Shown here one piece after another: positions 34,555-44,244 of a stretch of DNA of 64,000 nt. The stretch comes from Clostridia bacterium (GTDB taxonomy: Bacteria > Bacillota > Clostridia > Oscillospirales > CAG-272). The stretch is from NCBI GenBank assembly GCA_017503285.1, contig JAFVTH010000018.1:1-64000 (forward strand). The letters are read 5' to 3'. Below the pieces are notes generated by a model that saw only the letters and a program-made list of their open reading frames with translations, was not told the DNA's origin and ran no database searches. Numbering within the stretch: the stretch's first letter is position 1; the number at the start of each line of letters is the position of its first letter. The position numbers and the translations under genes were made by a program.

Positions 34555-34625
34555 ATTTTATCCTCCTTATTTGAAATTGATTTTTGTGATTGATTTCTCA
34601 ATCAATTTCTGCCCTCCGGCAGCTC

Positions 34626-34805
34626 TTACGCATTCTCTACCTTAACAAGGTGAGAAATTACTCTGATCTTACCAGCCAATACCTTATCGTTCTTGCAAAC
34701 GATGGAGTCGCCGATCTTATTAAGACCAAGGCTCTTAGCGGTAGCCTTTTGATTAGGAAGGCATGCTATAAGACTCTTTACGAGAGTTACCTTTACGTTT
34801 CCCAT
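34626..34805 (-). CDS. rpmD: Ribosomal protein L30
   Basis: A 59-residue 50S protein, found in the gap between rpsE and rplO. It starts MGNVKVTLVKSLIACLPNQ and continues ATAKSLGLNKIGDS, the L30 core. An AAGGAGG site precedes the ATG. Length fits the family (about 58-60). Confidence 0.96.
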   Translation of the reverse strand: MGNVKVTLVKSLIACLPNQKATAKSLGLNKIGDSIVCKNDKVLAGKIRVISHLVKVENA

Positions 34806-34818
34806 CTTATAGTCCTCC

Positions 34819-35322
34819 TTAACCTAAAACTTTGTCTGTGCTAAGACCACGTGTCTTAGCAACCTCTTCGAGACTGCGGAGTTGTTTCAAACCTTCAAAT
34901 GTAGCCTTAACTACGTTTGTCTTATTGTTTGAACGGAGGCTCTTTGCTCTGATGTTCTTAATACCAGCAAGCTCCAAAACAGCTCTTACTGTTTGGCCTG
35001 CGATAATACCTGTACCAAGTGAAGCCGGCTTTAGAAGAACGGTGCCTGCACCGAACTTGCCGAGTACTTCATGTGGGATTGTTGTATCCTTAATAGATAC
35101 TGTGATCATATTCTTCTTAGCATCTTCGATACCCTTGCGGATTGCGTCAGGAACTTCAGCTGCCTTACCAAGACCATAACCAACGTGACCGTTGCCGTCA
35201 CCAACTACCATAAGTGCTGTGAAACGAGCAATACGACCACCCTTAACTGTCTTGGAAACACGGTTGAGTGCAACCATTCTCTCTTGAAGATCAAGAGTGG
35301 ATGCGTCAATTTTCTTTGCCAT
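34819..35322 (-). CDS. rpsE: Ribosomal protein S5
   Basis: A 167-residue 30S protein that affects decoding accuracy. N-terminal double-stranded-RNA-binding-like domain ([22 protein letters not shown]) and C-terminal [20 protein letters not shown] are typical. It follows rplR after a 70-base spacer. Confidence 0.97.
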   Translation of the reverse strand: MAKKIDASTLDLQERMVALNRVSKTVKGGRIARFTALMVVGDGNGHVGYGLGKAAEVPDAIRKGIEDAKKNMITVSIKDTTIPHEVLGKFGAGTVLLKPASLGTGIIAGQTVRAVLELAGIKNIRAKSLRSNNKTNVVKATFEGLKQLRSLEEVAKTRGLSTDKVLG

Positions 35323-35392
35323 TTTTTTCTCCTATTTTTGTTTAATTAAATTAAACAGTGTACAAACCGAATTTCTTACTTAGGTAAGAGAA

Positions 35393-35752
35393 TTAGAACT
35401 TAAGTCCGCCTTCTCTTGCGCCCTCTGCAAGCTCCGATACACGGCCGTGATATACATAGCCACCACGGTCAAATACAACTGTGTCGATTCCTTTTGCCAG
35501 TGCCTTTTCAGCAATCATGAGACCAACCTTCTTAGCTGCCTCCTTGTTGCTGCCAATACCTTCAAATCCGGCCTCCATTGTAGAAGCGGAAACGAGTGTA
35601 ACTCCTGCTACGTCATCAATGATTTGGCAAGAGATGTTCTTGTTTGAACGATAAACGCAAAGACGTGGACGCTCAGCTGTTCCGGAAATCTTACCACGAA
35701 CTCTTGCATGTCTCTTAAGACGTTGTGCGTTGCTATCTTTTCTTGATACCAT
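35393..35752 (-). CDS. rplR: Ribosomal protein L18
   Basis: A 119-residue 5S-rRNA-binding protein. [20 protein letters not shown] and the C-terminal [20 protein letters not shown] are diagnostic. It lies between rplF and rpsE. Confidence 0.97.
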   Translation of the reverse strand: MVSRKDSNAQRLKRHARVRGKISGTAERPRLCVYRSNKNISCQIIDDVAGVTLVSASTMEAGFEGIGSNKEAAKKVGLMIAEKALAKGIDTVVFDRGGYVYHGRVSELAEGAREGGLKF

Positions 35753-35770
35753 CTTTTTCCTCTCCTTTCA

Positions 35771-36313
35771 TTATTTGCCGGTTTTACCGGATTTACGACG
35801 GATTTTTTCACCCTCGTACTTAATACCCTTGCCCTTATATGGCTCAGGAGCTCTTCTTGAACGAACAAACGCTGCGGTTTCACCAACAACCTGCTTATTA
35901 ATACCCTTAATAAGAATTGTGTTAGCATCAGGAGTCTCAAATGTGATTCCCTCAGGAGCGTCTACTACAACCGGGTGTGAGTAACCAAGTGTAAGGTTGA
36001 GTGCCTTGCCCTGCATTGCAACTCTGTAACCAACACCGTTAACCTCAAGCTTCTTTGTGTAGCCCTCGGTAACACCTACAACCATATTGTAGATAAGTGT
36101 TCTTGTAAGACCGTGAAGCGCACGATCCTCTTTTTCGTCGCTTGGACGAGAAACAGTAATAACGCCGGCGTTAAGCTCAACGTTCATTCTGCTGTGATAG
36201 TTCTGTGTTAATGTACCCTTAGGACCCTTAACGGTGATAACGCTATTTGCCGCATCAATAGATACGTCAACGCCTGCAGGAACATTAATTGGATTTCTTC
36301 CTATTCTTGACAT
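35771..36313 (-). CDS. rplF: Ribosomal protein L6
   Basis: A 180-residue 50S protein near the factor-binding site, with two repeated domains. MSRIGRNPINVPAGVDV and the C-terminal RAPEPYKGKGIKYEGE are typical. Confidence 0.97.
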   Translation of the reverse strand: MSRIGRNPINVPAGVDVSIDAANSVITVKGPKGTLTQNYHSRMNVELNAGVITVSRPSDEKEDRALHGLTRTLIYNMVVGVTEGYTKKLEVNGVGYRVAMQGKALNLTLGYSHPVVVDAPEGITFETPDANTILIKGINKQVVGETAAFVRSRRAPEPYKGKGIKYEGEKIRRKSGKTGK

Positions 36314-36332
36314 GGTCGTTTACCTCCGTTAA

Positions 36333-36731
36333 TTACCAAACAAATGCGAGTACTTCGCCGCCAACGTTTTCACGTCTTGCCTTCTTATCGGTCATAATGC
36401 CCTTAGAAGTAGACACGATAGCGATACCAAGGCCGTTCATAACCTTTGGCATATCCTCACAGTTGGAGTAAATTCTAAGACCCGGCTTAGAAACTCTCTT
36501 AATACCGTGGATAGCCTTAACCTTGCCAGCCTCGTACTTGAGTGCGATTCTAATGATACCTTGCTTGCCGTCCTCGATTACGGAAACGCCCTTAATGTAG
36601 CCTTCCTCAAGAAGAATATCAGCAATAGCCTTCTTCATGTTTGATGCAGGAACATCAACAGTTTCATGCTTAGCATTGCTTGCGTTTCTGATTCTGGTGA
36701 GCATATCTGCAATTACATCTGAAATTTGCAT
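36333..36731 (-). CDS. rpsH: Ribosomal protein S8
   Basis: A 132-residue 16S-rRNA-binding protein that in E. coli also represses the spc operon. [14 protein letters not shown] and the C-terminal [13 protein letters not shown] are conserved. It follows rpsN after a 146-base structured spacer. Confidence 0.97.
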   Translation of the reverse strand: MQISDVIADMLTRIRNASNAKHETVDVPASNMKKAIADILLEEGYIKGVSVIEDGKQGIIRIALKYEAGKVKAIHGIKRVSKPGLRIYSNCEDMPKVMNGLGIAIVSTSKGIMTDKKARRENVGGEVLAFVW

Positions 36732-36877
36732 TTTTATTTCCTCCTATTATGCAAGTCCAACCTTGCTGCCGCCCAACATTTGGGCGACGGCTTACCGGTG
36801 GTTAAATATCTCCCTATTTCCTTCCGGTTAGTTTGGAGTTTCTTATTTTTACCGACTTTGTCGGATTTTTAATTAAA
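36732..36877 (-). other. Structured spacer between rpsN and rpsH
   Basis: A 146-base spacer with CCGAC/GTCGG (36852-36864) and GCCCAA/TTGGGC (36771-36785) hairpins. In E. coli S8 binds mRNA near this part of the operon; whether these hairpins resemble that site cannot be settled by eye. Confidence 0.5.
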
Positions 36878-37063
36878 TTACCAGCTTGCCTTTCTTACGC
36901 CTGGGATTTCGCCAGCGTAAGCAAGTTCACGGAAGCAAATACGGCAAACACCGTACTTACGAAGATAACCGTGAGGTCTGCCGCAGATCTTGCAGCGGTT
37001 GTATTCTCTTGTGGAATATTTCTGTGCTTTTTGTTGCTTAAGCACCATTGCCTTCTTTGCCAT
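36878..37063 (-). CDS. rpsN: Ribosomal protein S14, zinc (type Z)
   Basis: A 61-residue short S14 with the two zinc pairs CKIC and CRIC and the C-terminal [11 protein letters not shown]. This form is usual in Firmicutes. It lies between rplE and rpsH. Confidence 0.97.
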   Translation of the reverse strand: MAKKAMVLKQQKAQKYSTREYNRCKICGRPHGYLRKYGVCRICFRELAYAGEIPGVRKASW

Positions 37064-37082
37064 CTCTGTGCATCCTCCTCAA

Positions 37083-37622
37083 TTATTTCGCAAATGGAGC
37101 ACCCATAAGTGTAAGGAGTGCCTTTGCTTCTTCATCTGTTGTAGCTGTTGTTACGAATGTGATGTCCATACCACGGATCTTGTCAACCTTATCGTACTCA
37201 ATTTCTGGGAAAATGAGCTGCTCACGAAGACCCATAGAATAGTTACCACGGCCGTCAAAGCCGTCTGGGTTGATACCCTTGAAGTCACGAACTCTTGGAA
37301 GAGCAAATGTAAAGAGTCTATCCATAAATTCGTACATTTTCTCGCCACGAAGTGTTACCTTCGCACCGATTTTAACACCCTCACGGAGCTTGAAGTTAGC
37401 TACGCTCTTTCTTGCGTATGTTGGAACTGCCTTCTGTCCTGCGATAAGTGAAATTTCGTCGATAATGCTATCGATTACCTTTGAGTTGTCCTTTGCATCG
37501 CCAGCGCCAACGTTGATAACGATCTTGTTGAAGCGTGGAATCTGCATGGAGCTCTTGTAGTTGAACTGAGACATAAGAGCAGGAGCAACTTCGCTTGTAT
37601 ATAAATCTTTCATTCTAGACAT
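37083..37622 (-). CDS. rplE: Ribosomal protein L5
   Basis: A 179-residue 5S-rRNA-binding protein that contacts P-site t[37 protein letters not shown] and [20 protein letters not shown] are typical. Confidence 0.97.
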   Translation of the reverse strand: MSRMKDLYTSEVAPALMSQFNYKSSMQIPRFNKIVINVGAGDAKDNSKVIDSIIDEISLIAGQKAVPTYARKSVANFKLREGVKIGAKVTLRGEKMYEFMDRLFTFALPRVRDFKGINPDGFDGRGNYSMGLREQLIFPEIEYDKVDKIRGMDITFVTTATTDEEAKALLTLMGAPFAK

Positions 37623-37639
37623 TGTAAGTTACCTCCTTA

Positions 37640-37969
37640 TTAAAGCTCTTGTCCGCATTTTGCACAAACGCGAACCTTTTTGCCGTCAACAACTGCGTGC
37701 TTAACTCTTGTACCCTTATTGTACTTTTCGCACTTTGAATTTTGGCAAACTAGCTGCACCTTAGATGCATACATAGCGCCTTCAACCTTAAGAATACCGC
37801 CTGTTTCGCCCTGTCTTCTTGGCTTTTGGTGCTTGGATACAATGTTTGCACCCTCAACGATAACCTTGCCTTCTTCCGGGCTTACTGCGATAACTTTTCC
37901 CTTAACACCCTTATCTTCACCAGAGATAACTATAACGGTGTCATCACGTTTTACATGAAGCTTCTTCAT
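37640..37969 (-). CDS. rplX: Ribosomal protein L24
   Basis: A 109-residue assembly-initiator 50S protein with a KOW motif (DTVIVISGEDKGVKGKVIAV). The C-terminal part has two Cys pairs (CQNSKC and CAKC), a zinc-ribbon-like feature seen in some L24 proteins. Confidence 0.96.
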   Translation of the reverse strand: MKKLHVKRDDTVIVISGEDKGVKGKVIAVSPEEGKVIVEGANIVSKHQKPRRQGETGGILKVEGAMYASKVQLVCQNSKCEKYNKGTRVKHAVVDGKKVRVCAKCGQEL

Positions 37970-37985
37970 TATTATTTACCTCCAA

Positions 37986-38354
37986 TTAAAGTACTTCGGG
38001 AGCAAGTGAAAGGATCTTTGTAAATTCCTTTTCACGAAGTTCTCTAGCTACTGGGCCAAAGATACGTGTTCCCTTTGGTGTTTTGTCTTCTTTAATAATT
38101 ACTGCTGCATTCTCGTCGAATTTGATGTAAGAGCCGTCTGCACGACGAACACCCTTTGCACTTCTAACGATTACAGCCTTTACTACGTCGCCCTTCTTAA
38201 CTACGCCACCAGGAGCAGCCTTTTTAACTGAGCATACAACTACGTCGCCGATGTTAGCATATCTTCTGCCTGTACCGCCGAGTACTCTGATGCACAAAAG
38301 CTCCTTAGCGCCGGTGTTATCGGCAACTTTCATTCTGCTTTCTTGCTGAATCAC
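37986..38354 (-). CDS. rplN: Ribosomal protein L14
   Basis: A 122-residue 50S protein at the subunit interface. [19 protein letters not shown] and the C-terminal [20 protein letters not shown] are diagnostic. It follows rpsQ after a 76-base spacer. Confidence 0.97.
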   Translation of the reverse strand: MIQQESRMKVADNTGAKELLCIRVLGGTGRRYANIGDVVVCSVKKAAPGGVVKKGDVVKAVIVRSAKGVRRADGSYIKFDENAAVIIKEDKTPKGTRIFGPVARELREKEFTKILSLAPEVL

Positions 38355-38430
38355 TTTATTATCCTCCTAATAAGGTTTCCCTAAGCTTCGGCACATTGTA
38401 TTTTGTGATGTACCCAAAGGATGAGATTAA

Positions 38431-38691
38431 TTATTTTGCTTTTTCTATGATTTGTACAAGGCGCCATCTCTTTGTCTTGGAAAGTGGTCTTGTCTCCATT
38501 ACCTCAACAACGTCGCCAATAGCACACTCGTTCTTCTCGTCATGAGCATGAACCTTGGTTGTGCGCTTAATAATCTTGCTGTATACAGGGTGCTTTACGT
38601 TGTCCCTGATTGCAACTACGATGGTTTTGTCCATCTTGTTGCTAACTACGATACCAACTCTGGTCTTTCTGAGGTTACGTGTTTCTGTCAT
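38431..38691 (-). CDS. rpsQ: Ribosomal protein S17
   Basis: An 86-residue OB-fold 16S-rRNA-binding protein. [20 protein letters not shown] and [14 protein letters not shown] are conserved. It lies between rpmC and rplN. Confidence 0.97.
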   Translation of the reverse strand: MTETRNLRKTRVGIVVSNKMDKTIVVAIRDNVKHPVYSKIIKRTTKVHAHDEKNECAIGDVVEVMETRPLSKTKRWRLVQIIEKAK

Positions 38692-38708
38692 AACTCATCT
38701 TCCTCCAC

Positions 38709-38897
38709 TTATGCGTTCTTCTCGTTGATGATTGTCATCACACGAGCGATGTCTCTCTTGACATCTTCTATCTTGTGAGGATTCTCGAGTTGGTTGATTT
38801 CGTGTTGAAAACGAAGGTTGAAAAGTTCTTCCTTAAGTTCCTTAAGCTTCTTCTCAAGCTCTTCAATGCTCATCTTTCTGATTTCTGCTGCTTTCAT
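38709..38897 (-). CDS. rpmC: Ribosomal protein L29
   Basis: A 62-residue helical 50S protein at the tunnel exit. [18 protein letters not shown] and [19 protein letters not shown] are typical. The ATG at 38897 is 8 bases after AGGAGG; the preceding GTG is probably not used. Confidence 0.96.
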   Translation of the reverse strand: MKAAEIRKMSIEELEKKLKELKEELFNLRFQHEINQLENPHKIEDVKRDIARVMTIINEKNA

Positions 38898-38900
38898 CAC

Positions 38901-39329
38901 TTACGCCTCCTCTTCCTCTGTTTGCTCTTTTGTTACAAACTTACACTTGATAGGAAGTTTGTGCATAGCAAGACGCATAGCCTCTCTTGCTACCTCTTCA
39001 GAAACGCCGTCCATCTCAAACATAACTCTGCCTGGCTTAACAACGGCTACCCAATACTCAGGTGAACCCTTACCGGAACCCATACGAGTTTCAGCTGGCT
39101 TTTCTGTGATTGGCTTGTCAGGGAATATCTTAATCCAAACCTGACCACCACGACGGATATATCTTGTCATGGCAATACGTGCAGCTTCAATTTGGTTTGC
39201 TGTGATCCAAGCCGGCTCACAAGCTACAAGACCATATTGACCGTTAGTAACCTTGTTACCACGGGAAGCCTTACCTGTAAGGCGGCCTCTTTGTACACGT
39301 CTATATTTAACTCTCTTAGGCATTAACAT
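38901..39329 (-). CDS. rplP: Ribosomal protein L16
   Basis: A 142-residue 50S protein at the A-site tRNA path. [20 protein letters not shown] and [20 protein letters not shown] are typical. The first ATG (39329) has the best RBS spacing; the usual family start MPKR is two codons further on. Confidence 0.97.
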   Translation of the reverse strand: MLMPKRVKYRRVQRGRLTGKASRGNKVTNGQYGLVACEPAWITANQIEAARIAMTRYIRRGGQVWIKIFPDKPITEKPAETRMGSGKGSPEYWVAVVKPGRVMFEMDGVSEEVAREAMRLAMHKLPIKCKFVTKEQTEEEEA

Positions 39330-40090
39330 TAGTGCTCGCCTCCTTCGGTTGTCTTAGGAGCACGTGGTGCTCTGCGTGCATTGTTACGGCCTTCTTTGTT
39401 ATCTCTGTTGAACTTTCTACGAGGTCTGTCTGTCTTTTCCTTGGTAGTTTTGTTTACCTCAGAAAGGATTTCGCCCTTGTAAATCCAAACCTTAACACCG
39501 ATTTTACCGTAAGTTGTGTTTGCCTCCCAGAAACCATAGTCGATGTCGGCTCTGATTGTCTGTAGAGGAATTGTACCCTCATGGTAGTGCTCTGTACGAG
39601 CGATTTCAGCGCCTGCAAGACGACCGCTACAAGCGATCTTAATACCCTTAGCGCCAAGACGCATTGTTCTTCCGATAGCCTGCTTCATAGCACGACGGAA
39701 TGCGATACGTCTTTCAAGCTGGCTGCAGATGCTCTCTGCAACGAGCTGTGCATCAAGGTCAATTGGCTTAACCTCTGCAACGTTTACCAATGCCTTTTTG
39801 CCTGTGATCTTCTCAACTTCCTTACGGAGGTTGTCGATCTCGGAGCCGCCCTTACCGATAATCATACCCGGCTTTGCACAGTGAATGAGTACCTTTACAG
39901 TTTCATTAGCGTCTCTTTCAATTTCAATCTTGGAAATACCAGCGTTAAGGAGCTTTTCCTTAAGGTATTCTCTCAAGTTATAGTCAGATACAAGGAGATC
40001 GCCGAACTTTTCGTCAGAAGCGAACCATCTTGAATCCCAGTTCTTAATTACGCCAACACGAAGACCGTGTGGATTAACTTTCTGTCCCAT
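39329..40090 (-). CDS. rpsC: Ribosomal protein S3
   Basis: A 253-residue mRNA-entry-channel protein. [20 protein letters not shown], a KH domain ([20 protein letters not shown]), and a basic C-terminal tail from about 215 with Arg/Asn repeats. It overlaps the rplP start by one base. Confidence 0.97.
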   Translation of the reverse strand: MGQKVNPHGLRVGVIKNWDSRWFASDEKFGDLLVSDYNLREYLKEKLLNAGISKIEIERDANETVKVLIHCAKPGMIIGKGGSEIDNLRKEVEKITGKKALVNVAEVKPIDLDAQLVAESICSQLERRIAFRRAMKQAIGRTMRLGAKGIKIACSGRLAGAEIARTEHYHEGTIPLQTIRADIDYGFWEANTTYGKIGVKVWIYKGEILSEVNKTTKEKTDRPRRKFNRDNKEGRNNARRAPRAPKTTEGGEH

Positions 40091-40103
40091 AATCGACTCT
40101 CCT

Positions 40104-40451
40104 TTACTCTTTCTCTGCCACTGCGATTGTAATGTGGCTTGTTCTCTTTAAGATTCTGTTTGCGCTACCCTTACCTCTTGGCATAATTCTCTTAAGCATA
40201 TGACTGCCAGGAGTTACGAAGCACTTTGAAACATAGAGTTTTGATTTATCCATGTTATGATTGTTCTCAGCGTTTGCTACCGCGCTCTTAAGCAACTTCT
40301 CAAGGATTTCAGCACCTCTCTTAGGTGTGTTCTTAAGAATTGCTGCTGCCATTTCAACATCCTTGCCACGAATGAGGTCAAGAACTATTTGAACCTTACG
40401 GGGAGCAATGCGAACATCATAAAGGTATGCATTTGCTACTTTAGTTTCCAT
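40104..40451 (-). CDS. rplV: Ribosomal protein L22
   Basis: A 115-residue 50S protein whose hairpin lines the exit tunnel. [20 protein letters not shown] and [19 protein letters not shown] are typical. Confidence 0.97.
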   Translation of the reverse strand: METKVANAYLYDVRIAPRKVQIVLDLIRGKDVEMAAAILKNTPKRGAEILEKLLKSAVANAENNHNMDKSKLYVSKCFVTPGSHMLKRIMPRGKGSANRILKRTSHITIAVAEKE

Positions 40452-40463
40452 TGTTATCTCCTA

Positions 40464-40745
40464 TTATTTACCGTTATTAGATGTTTTTGATCCTGCGTGA
40501 CCCTTGAATGTTCTGGTAAGTGCGAACTCGCCAAGCTTGTGTCCTACCATGTCTTCTACAACATATACAGGAACATGCTTTCTACCGTCATGCACAGCAA
40601 TTGTGTGGCCAACAAACTCTGGGAATATTGTTGAAGAACGGGACCAGGTCTTCAAAACTTTCTTTTCGCCTTTTTCGTTCATCGCTACAATGCGATTGTA
40701 GAGCTTTTCTTCTACATAAGGCATCTTTTTGGAACTTCTGCTCAT
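40464..40745 (-). CDS. rpsS: Ribosomal protein S19
   Basis: A 93-residue 30S head protein. [34 protein letters not shown] and [15 protein letters not shown] are diagnostic. Confidence 0.97.
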   Translation of the reverse strand: MSRSSKKMPYVEEKLYNRIVAMNEKGEKKVLKTWSRSSTIFPEFVGHTIAVHDGRKHVPVYVVEDMVGHKLGEFALTRTFKGHAGSKTSNNGK

Positions 40746-40759
40746 TTCGTCTTCCTCCC

Positions 40760-41587
40760 TTATCTACCGTTTCTTCTCTTAACGATGTATTTGTTGGTTC
40801 TTGCCTTCTTATTTCTTGTCTTATAACCAAGAGCAGGCTTACCCCAAGGTGTTACAGGGCCAGGTCTGCCTACTGGAGACTTACCTTCACCACCACCGTG
40901 AGGGTGATCGCATGGGTTCATTACAGAACCACGAACTGTTGGACGAACGCCCATATGACGTGTCTTACCAGCCTTACCGATCTTAACAGTATCATGCTCG
41001 ATGTTACCGATCTGACCGATTGTAGCCTTACAGTCAAGTCTGATAAGTCTTACTTCGCCGGAAGGAAGTCTTACCTGAGCCATGCCGTTTTCCTTAGCCA
41101 TGAGCTGAGCCTGCGCACCAGCTGTACGAACAAGCTGACCGCCCTTGCCAGGATAGATTTCAATATTGTGAATAATAGTACCTACTGGAATCTTCTCAAT
41201 AGGAAGTGTGTTACCAGGCTTAATGTCTGCGTCTGCACCGGAGTGAAGAACGTCACCGTCTGTAACACCGTAAGGAGCAATTACATAGCTCTTCTTGCCC
41301 TCTTCATTTTGAAGAAGTGCAATGTAGGAAGTTCTGTTTGGGTCGTACTCGATACCAACAACAGTAGCTGTACCTTCCTGTCTCTTGAAGTCGATTACTC
41401 TGTACTTCTGCTTGTTTCCGCCACCCTGATGACGAACTGTGATTTTACCGTAGTTGTTACGGCCAGAGTGCTTCTTCTTAACCTCAATAAGGCTCTTTTC
41501 AGGGGTAAACTTTGTTACCTCATCAAAGGAAGCAACTGACATATGTCTTCTTGAAGGTGTGGTGGGTTTATATTTCATTGTTGCCAT
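40760..41587 (-). CDS. rplB: Ribosomal protein L2
   Basis: A 275-residue protein needed for subunit joining and peptidyl transfer. [20 protein letters not shown], the HPHGGGEG loop ([19 protein letters not shown]) and the basic C-terminus are typical. Confidence 0.98.
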   Translation of the reverse strand: MATMKYKPTTPSRRHMSVASFDEVTKFTPEKSLIEVKKKHSGRNNYGKITVRHQGGGNKQKYRVIDFKRQEGTATVVGIEYDPNRTSYIALLQNEEGKKSYVIAPYGVTDGDVLHSGADADIKPGNTLPIEKIPVGTIIHNIEIYPGKGGQLVRTAGAQAQLMAKENGMAQVRLPSGEVRLIRLDCKATIGQIGNIEHDTVKIGKAGKTRHMGVRPTVRGSVMNPCDHPHGGGEGKSPVGRPGPVTPWGKPALGYKTRNKKARTNKYIVKRRNGR

Positions 41588-41605
41588 GTGAACTACCTCC
41601 CACTA

Positions 41606-41899
41606 TCAGTTCAAACCGTTAAAGAATTCGATTTCCTTAGAAGAAGCTGTAAGTGTTACAATTGCCTTCTTCCATTCAGCTGTGTAGCCGAAGTGGTAAC
41701 CAACTCTCTTTGGTTTTTTCTTCATATTTATTGTATTAACCTTTGCAACCTTAACGCCGAAAAGCTCTTCAACTGCCTTTGCAATCTCCGGCTTTGTTGC
41801 GTCAACTGCAACCTCGAATGTGTATCTCTTTGCAGAGATGCCATCCATGGATTTTTCTGTAATTACAGGTCTGAGGATAATGTCCTGAGCAAATTTCAT
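41606..41899 (-). CDS. rplW: Ribosomal protein L23
   Basis: A 97-residue protein at the tunnel exit that docks SRP and trigger factor. DIILRPVITEKSMDG and VNTINMKKKPKRVGYHFGYT are conserved. It overlaps rplD by one base. Confidence 0.96.
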   Translation of the reverse strand: MKFAQDIILRPVITEKSMDGISAKRYTFEVAVDATKPEIAKAVEELFGVKVAKVNTINMKKKPKRVGYHFGYTAEWKKAIVTLTASSKEIEFFNGLN

Positions 41900-42522
41900 T
41901 ATGCGTATACCTCCTCGATTTTCTGTACTGCAGCCTGTGCAAATACGATTGTATTGCAGTTAAGGATGTCATATACATTAAGTGTGTTTGCATATACAAC
42001 CTTTACGTTTGCAATGTTTGCAAGGCTCTTTACTACCATAGCGTTTGGTGCATCAAGAACAACGAGTGTCTTCTTACCAACGTTAAGAGCAGTAAGCATG
42101 TTTGCCATTGTCTTTGTGCTGTAGCTTTCTGCTGTGATAGCATCTACTACAACCATTTCATTGTTAGCTACCTTTGCGCTGAGAGCACTGAACATAGCGA
42201 TTTGCTTAACCTTCTTGTTAAGCTTTGTGTGATATGAACGTGGCTTTGGACCAAGAGCAATACCACCGTGTGTCCATTGTGGGGATCTTGTTGAGCCCTG
42301 TCTTGCTCTACCTGTACCCTTTTGCTTCCATGGCTTACGACCGCCACCGGAAACCTCACTTCTTGTAAGTGTTGATTGAGTACCCTGTCTTTGGTTGAGA
42401 AGGTATGCTCTAACAGCTGCGTGGAGGACAGCCTCATTAACTTCTGCGCCGAATACTACATCAGAAAGTGCGATTTCGCCTACCTGAACGCCGGCCATAT
42501 TAACTACATTAATATTTGGCAT
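41899..42522 (-). CDS. rplD: Ribosomal protein L4
   Basis: A 207-residue 50S protein; in E. coli it also represses the S10 operon through the leader. SGGGRKPWKQKGTGRARQGS is the hallmark tunnel loop. Whether it acts on the long rpsJ leader here is open. Confidence 0.97.
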   Translation of the reverse strand: MPNINVVNMAGVQVGEIALSDVVFGAEVNEAVLHAAVRAYLLNQRQGTQSTLTRSEVSGGGRKPWKQKGTGRARQGSTRSPQWTHGGIALGPKPRSYHTKLNKKVKQIAMFSALSAKVANNEMVVVDAITAESYSTKTMANMLTALNVGKKTLVVLDAPNAMVVKSLANIANVKVVYANTLNVYDILNCNTIVFAQAAVQKIEEVYA

Positions 42523-42536
42523 TGTTATTTCCTCCT

Positions 42537-43163
42537 TTATGCTTTAACGCTGTTGCGAAGAACTACGATGCCGTTCTTTGCGCCTGGAACTGCGCCCTTA
42601 ACTGCGATAAGATTCTTCTCTGCGTCAACTTTTACTACTTCAAGGTTAAGTATTGTAACCTGCTCGTTACCATACTGACCTGCCATCTTTTTGTTTTTGA
42701 AAACTCTTGAAGGTGTTGAGTTAGCACCCATAGAACCAACCTGACGGTGGATTGGACCTGTACCGTGTGTTGCTTGGAGCATGTGGTGACCCCATCTCTT
42801 AACTGCACCTGTATAACCATGACCCTTTGTAATGCCTGTAATGTCGACCTTTTCGCCTGCTGCGAAGGTATCGGCTGCTATTACATCGCCAACGTTATAA
42901 GTTGCATCCTCAAGTCTGAATTCCTTAAGGTATCTTTTTGCAGATACGCCTGCCTTTTCAAAGTGACCCTTCATAGGCTTTGAAACATTCTTTGTTACGT
43001 CTTCGTAACCAACCTGGATAGCATTGTATCCATCGTTTTCTGTGGTTTTAACCTGTGTAACCACGCAAGGACCGGCCTCGATAACTGTTACAGGGATAAC
43101 TGCGCCGTTTTCAGCGAAGATCTGTGTCATACCGAGCTTCTTACCGATAATTCCTTTTTTCAT
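42537..43163 (-). CDS. rplC: Ribosomal protein L3
   Basis: A 208-residue assembly-initiator 50S protein. [20 protein letters not shown] and the [20 protein letters not shown] loop are diagnostic. The ATG at 43163 follows GGAGG with good spacing; five upstream codons in frame include that RBS. Confidence 0.97.
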   Translation of the reverse strand: MKKGIIGKKLGMTQIFAENGAVIPVTVIEAGPCVVTQVKTTENDGYNAIQVGYEDVTKNVSKPMKGHFEKAGVSAKRYLKEFRLEDATYNVGDVIAADTFAAGEKVDITGITKGHGYTGAVKRWGHHMLQATHGTGPIHRQVGSMGANSTPSRVFKNKKMAGQYGNEQVTILNLEVVKVDAEKNLIAVKGAVPGAKNGIVVLRNSVKA

Positions 43164-43316
43164 TTTCTTTTCCTCCATATTAGGTTATTGGTTGACGTCT
43201 ACTATTTGTCGTGCCACCGACACGTCAACTTGACCTTGCCGTCATCATAGTCTTACCAGTCGTGAGTAACTTTGACCTGCTACTGTACGGTGAGGTATTG
43301 GCTTGCTCGCTTGAAA
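43164..43316 (-). other. Structured spacer between rpsJ and rplC
   Basis: A 153-base spacer. Outer stem TTGACGT (43192-43198)/ACGTCAA (43222-43228) encloses GTCG (43208-43211)/CGAC (43218-43221). The rplC RBS lies directly after it. No coding frame. Confidence 0.5.
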
Positions 43317-43628
43317 TTAAAGCTTAACTTCGATTTCTACGCCAGCTGGAAGTTCAAGACTCATAATAGCCTCTGCAACCTTCTTAGAAGGCTTTACGAT
43401 CTCGATGAGTCTCTTGTGTGTGCGCTGTTCGAACTGCTCACGGCTGTCCTTATACTTGTGTACCGCACGGAGAATTGTGATGATTTCCTTCTCTGTTGGT
43501 AGTGGAATAGGACCGGATACTGTGGCGCCGTTTCTCTTAGCTGCATCAACGATCTTTTCAGCAGCAGCATCAACCAACTTGTGGTCGTAGCCCTTAATTC
43601 TTACTTTGATCTTCTCGTTTACTGCCAT
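43317..43628 (-). CDS. rpsJ: Ribosomal protein S10
   Basis: A 103-residue 30S head protein (also NusE, a transcription antitermination partner of NusB). [20 protein letters not shown] and [20 protein letters not shown] are typical. It is first in the superoperon, preceded by a long leader and a strong promoter. Confidence 0.97.
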   Translation of the reverse strand: MAVNEKIKVRIKGYDHKLVDAAAEKIVDAAKRNGATVSGPIPLPTEKEIITILRAVHKYKDSREQFEQRTHKRLIEIVKPSKKVAEAIMSLELPAGVEIEVKL

Positions 43629-43902
43629 TTTGCTTTCCTCCTTATATAATAGAACTTGCGGGGACTCTTTGCTCTTACACTGTCCCGTGTGTTTCCTTCA
43701 CTCGCTTAACAAAACCGAACCATGCAACTCTTAGGTTCGGTACAAATGCCAGCGGTGAATCTATCGGACGATGCCGAGGGAAGATGCACTCAGCCGCATT
43801 TTAGCTGCCTCTGTGAATCGGACGCGCTCCGCGAAAATTCCCCACAAATGCCATAGCAGTCGGACCTTTGTGGCAACCTCTCACTTCATTGCGCAGTCAA
43901 GC
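43629..43902 (-). promoter_or_regulatory. Long structured 5' leader of the S10 operon
   Basis: About 270 bases lie between the likely start of transcription and rpsJ. Hairpins: CCACAAA/TTTGTGG (43842-43873), CGCG/CGCG (43823-43833), and ACCGAACC/GGTTCGGT (43714-43741), the last followed on the minus strand by TTTTGTT, so attenuator-like. The word GTCCGA occurs three times and GGCATTTGT twice. No T-box core (GGTGGNACCGCG) is present. A ribosomal-protein or antitermination control leader is the likely role, by inference. Confidence 0.55.
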
Positions 43903-43908
43903 GTAGAT

Positions 43909-43937
43909 ATTTTATCACAATATATATAGATTGTCAA
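43909..43937 (-). promoter_or_regulatory. Strong sigma-A promoter of the S10-spc-alpha operon
   Basis: Minus strand: TTGACA, 17-bp spacer, TAAAAT with a TGA extended -10. Confidence 0.85.
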
Positions 43938-44160
43938 CAATTTTTTTCAATTTCTCTAAATATTGTTTTTTACAAATGCAAAATTTCCACCCATTTTTGT
44001 GCATTTTGCATATAAAATAGCGCACTTTTTGTTGATATCCCCTGTTTATAGCTCGATTCACGGCAAAATTCTTTCAAAATTTTGTATACTTGCACAAATT
44101 TGCCAATTTTGAAATTTTACAACTTTCTTCATTTAATTATATATAGATATAATAAAAACG
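43938..44160. other. AT-rich intergenic stretch without a gene
   Basis: I see no coding frame, RNA gene or repeat here. It is AT-rich sequence upstream of the S10 promoter and downstream of the araD terminator. An A/T-rich UP element just upstream of the promoter is possible. Confidence 0.6.
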
Positions 44161-44190
44161 AAGGTGGGCAATTTCAACCTTGCCCACCTT
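44161..44190 (-). terminator. Terminator of araD
   Basis: An 11-bp stem AAGGTGGGCAA/TTGCCCACCTT with an 8-base loop. On the minus strand CGTTTTTATT follows. Confidence 0.85.
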
Positions 44191-44244
44191 GATTTTTGAA
44201 AAATTAATAATTTGTTTACAATTTAAGGGGATTTTAGCGCCCTT

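Noticed and set aside
40520-41539. 339-codon plus-strand frame
   Set aside because: Antisense to rplB and rpsS; a codon-bias shadow of highly expressed genes.
43629-43902. T-box in the rpsJ leader
   Set aside because: The T-box core (GGTGGNACCGCG) and antiterminator layout are missing.
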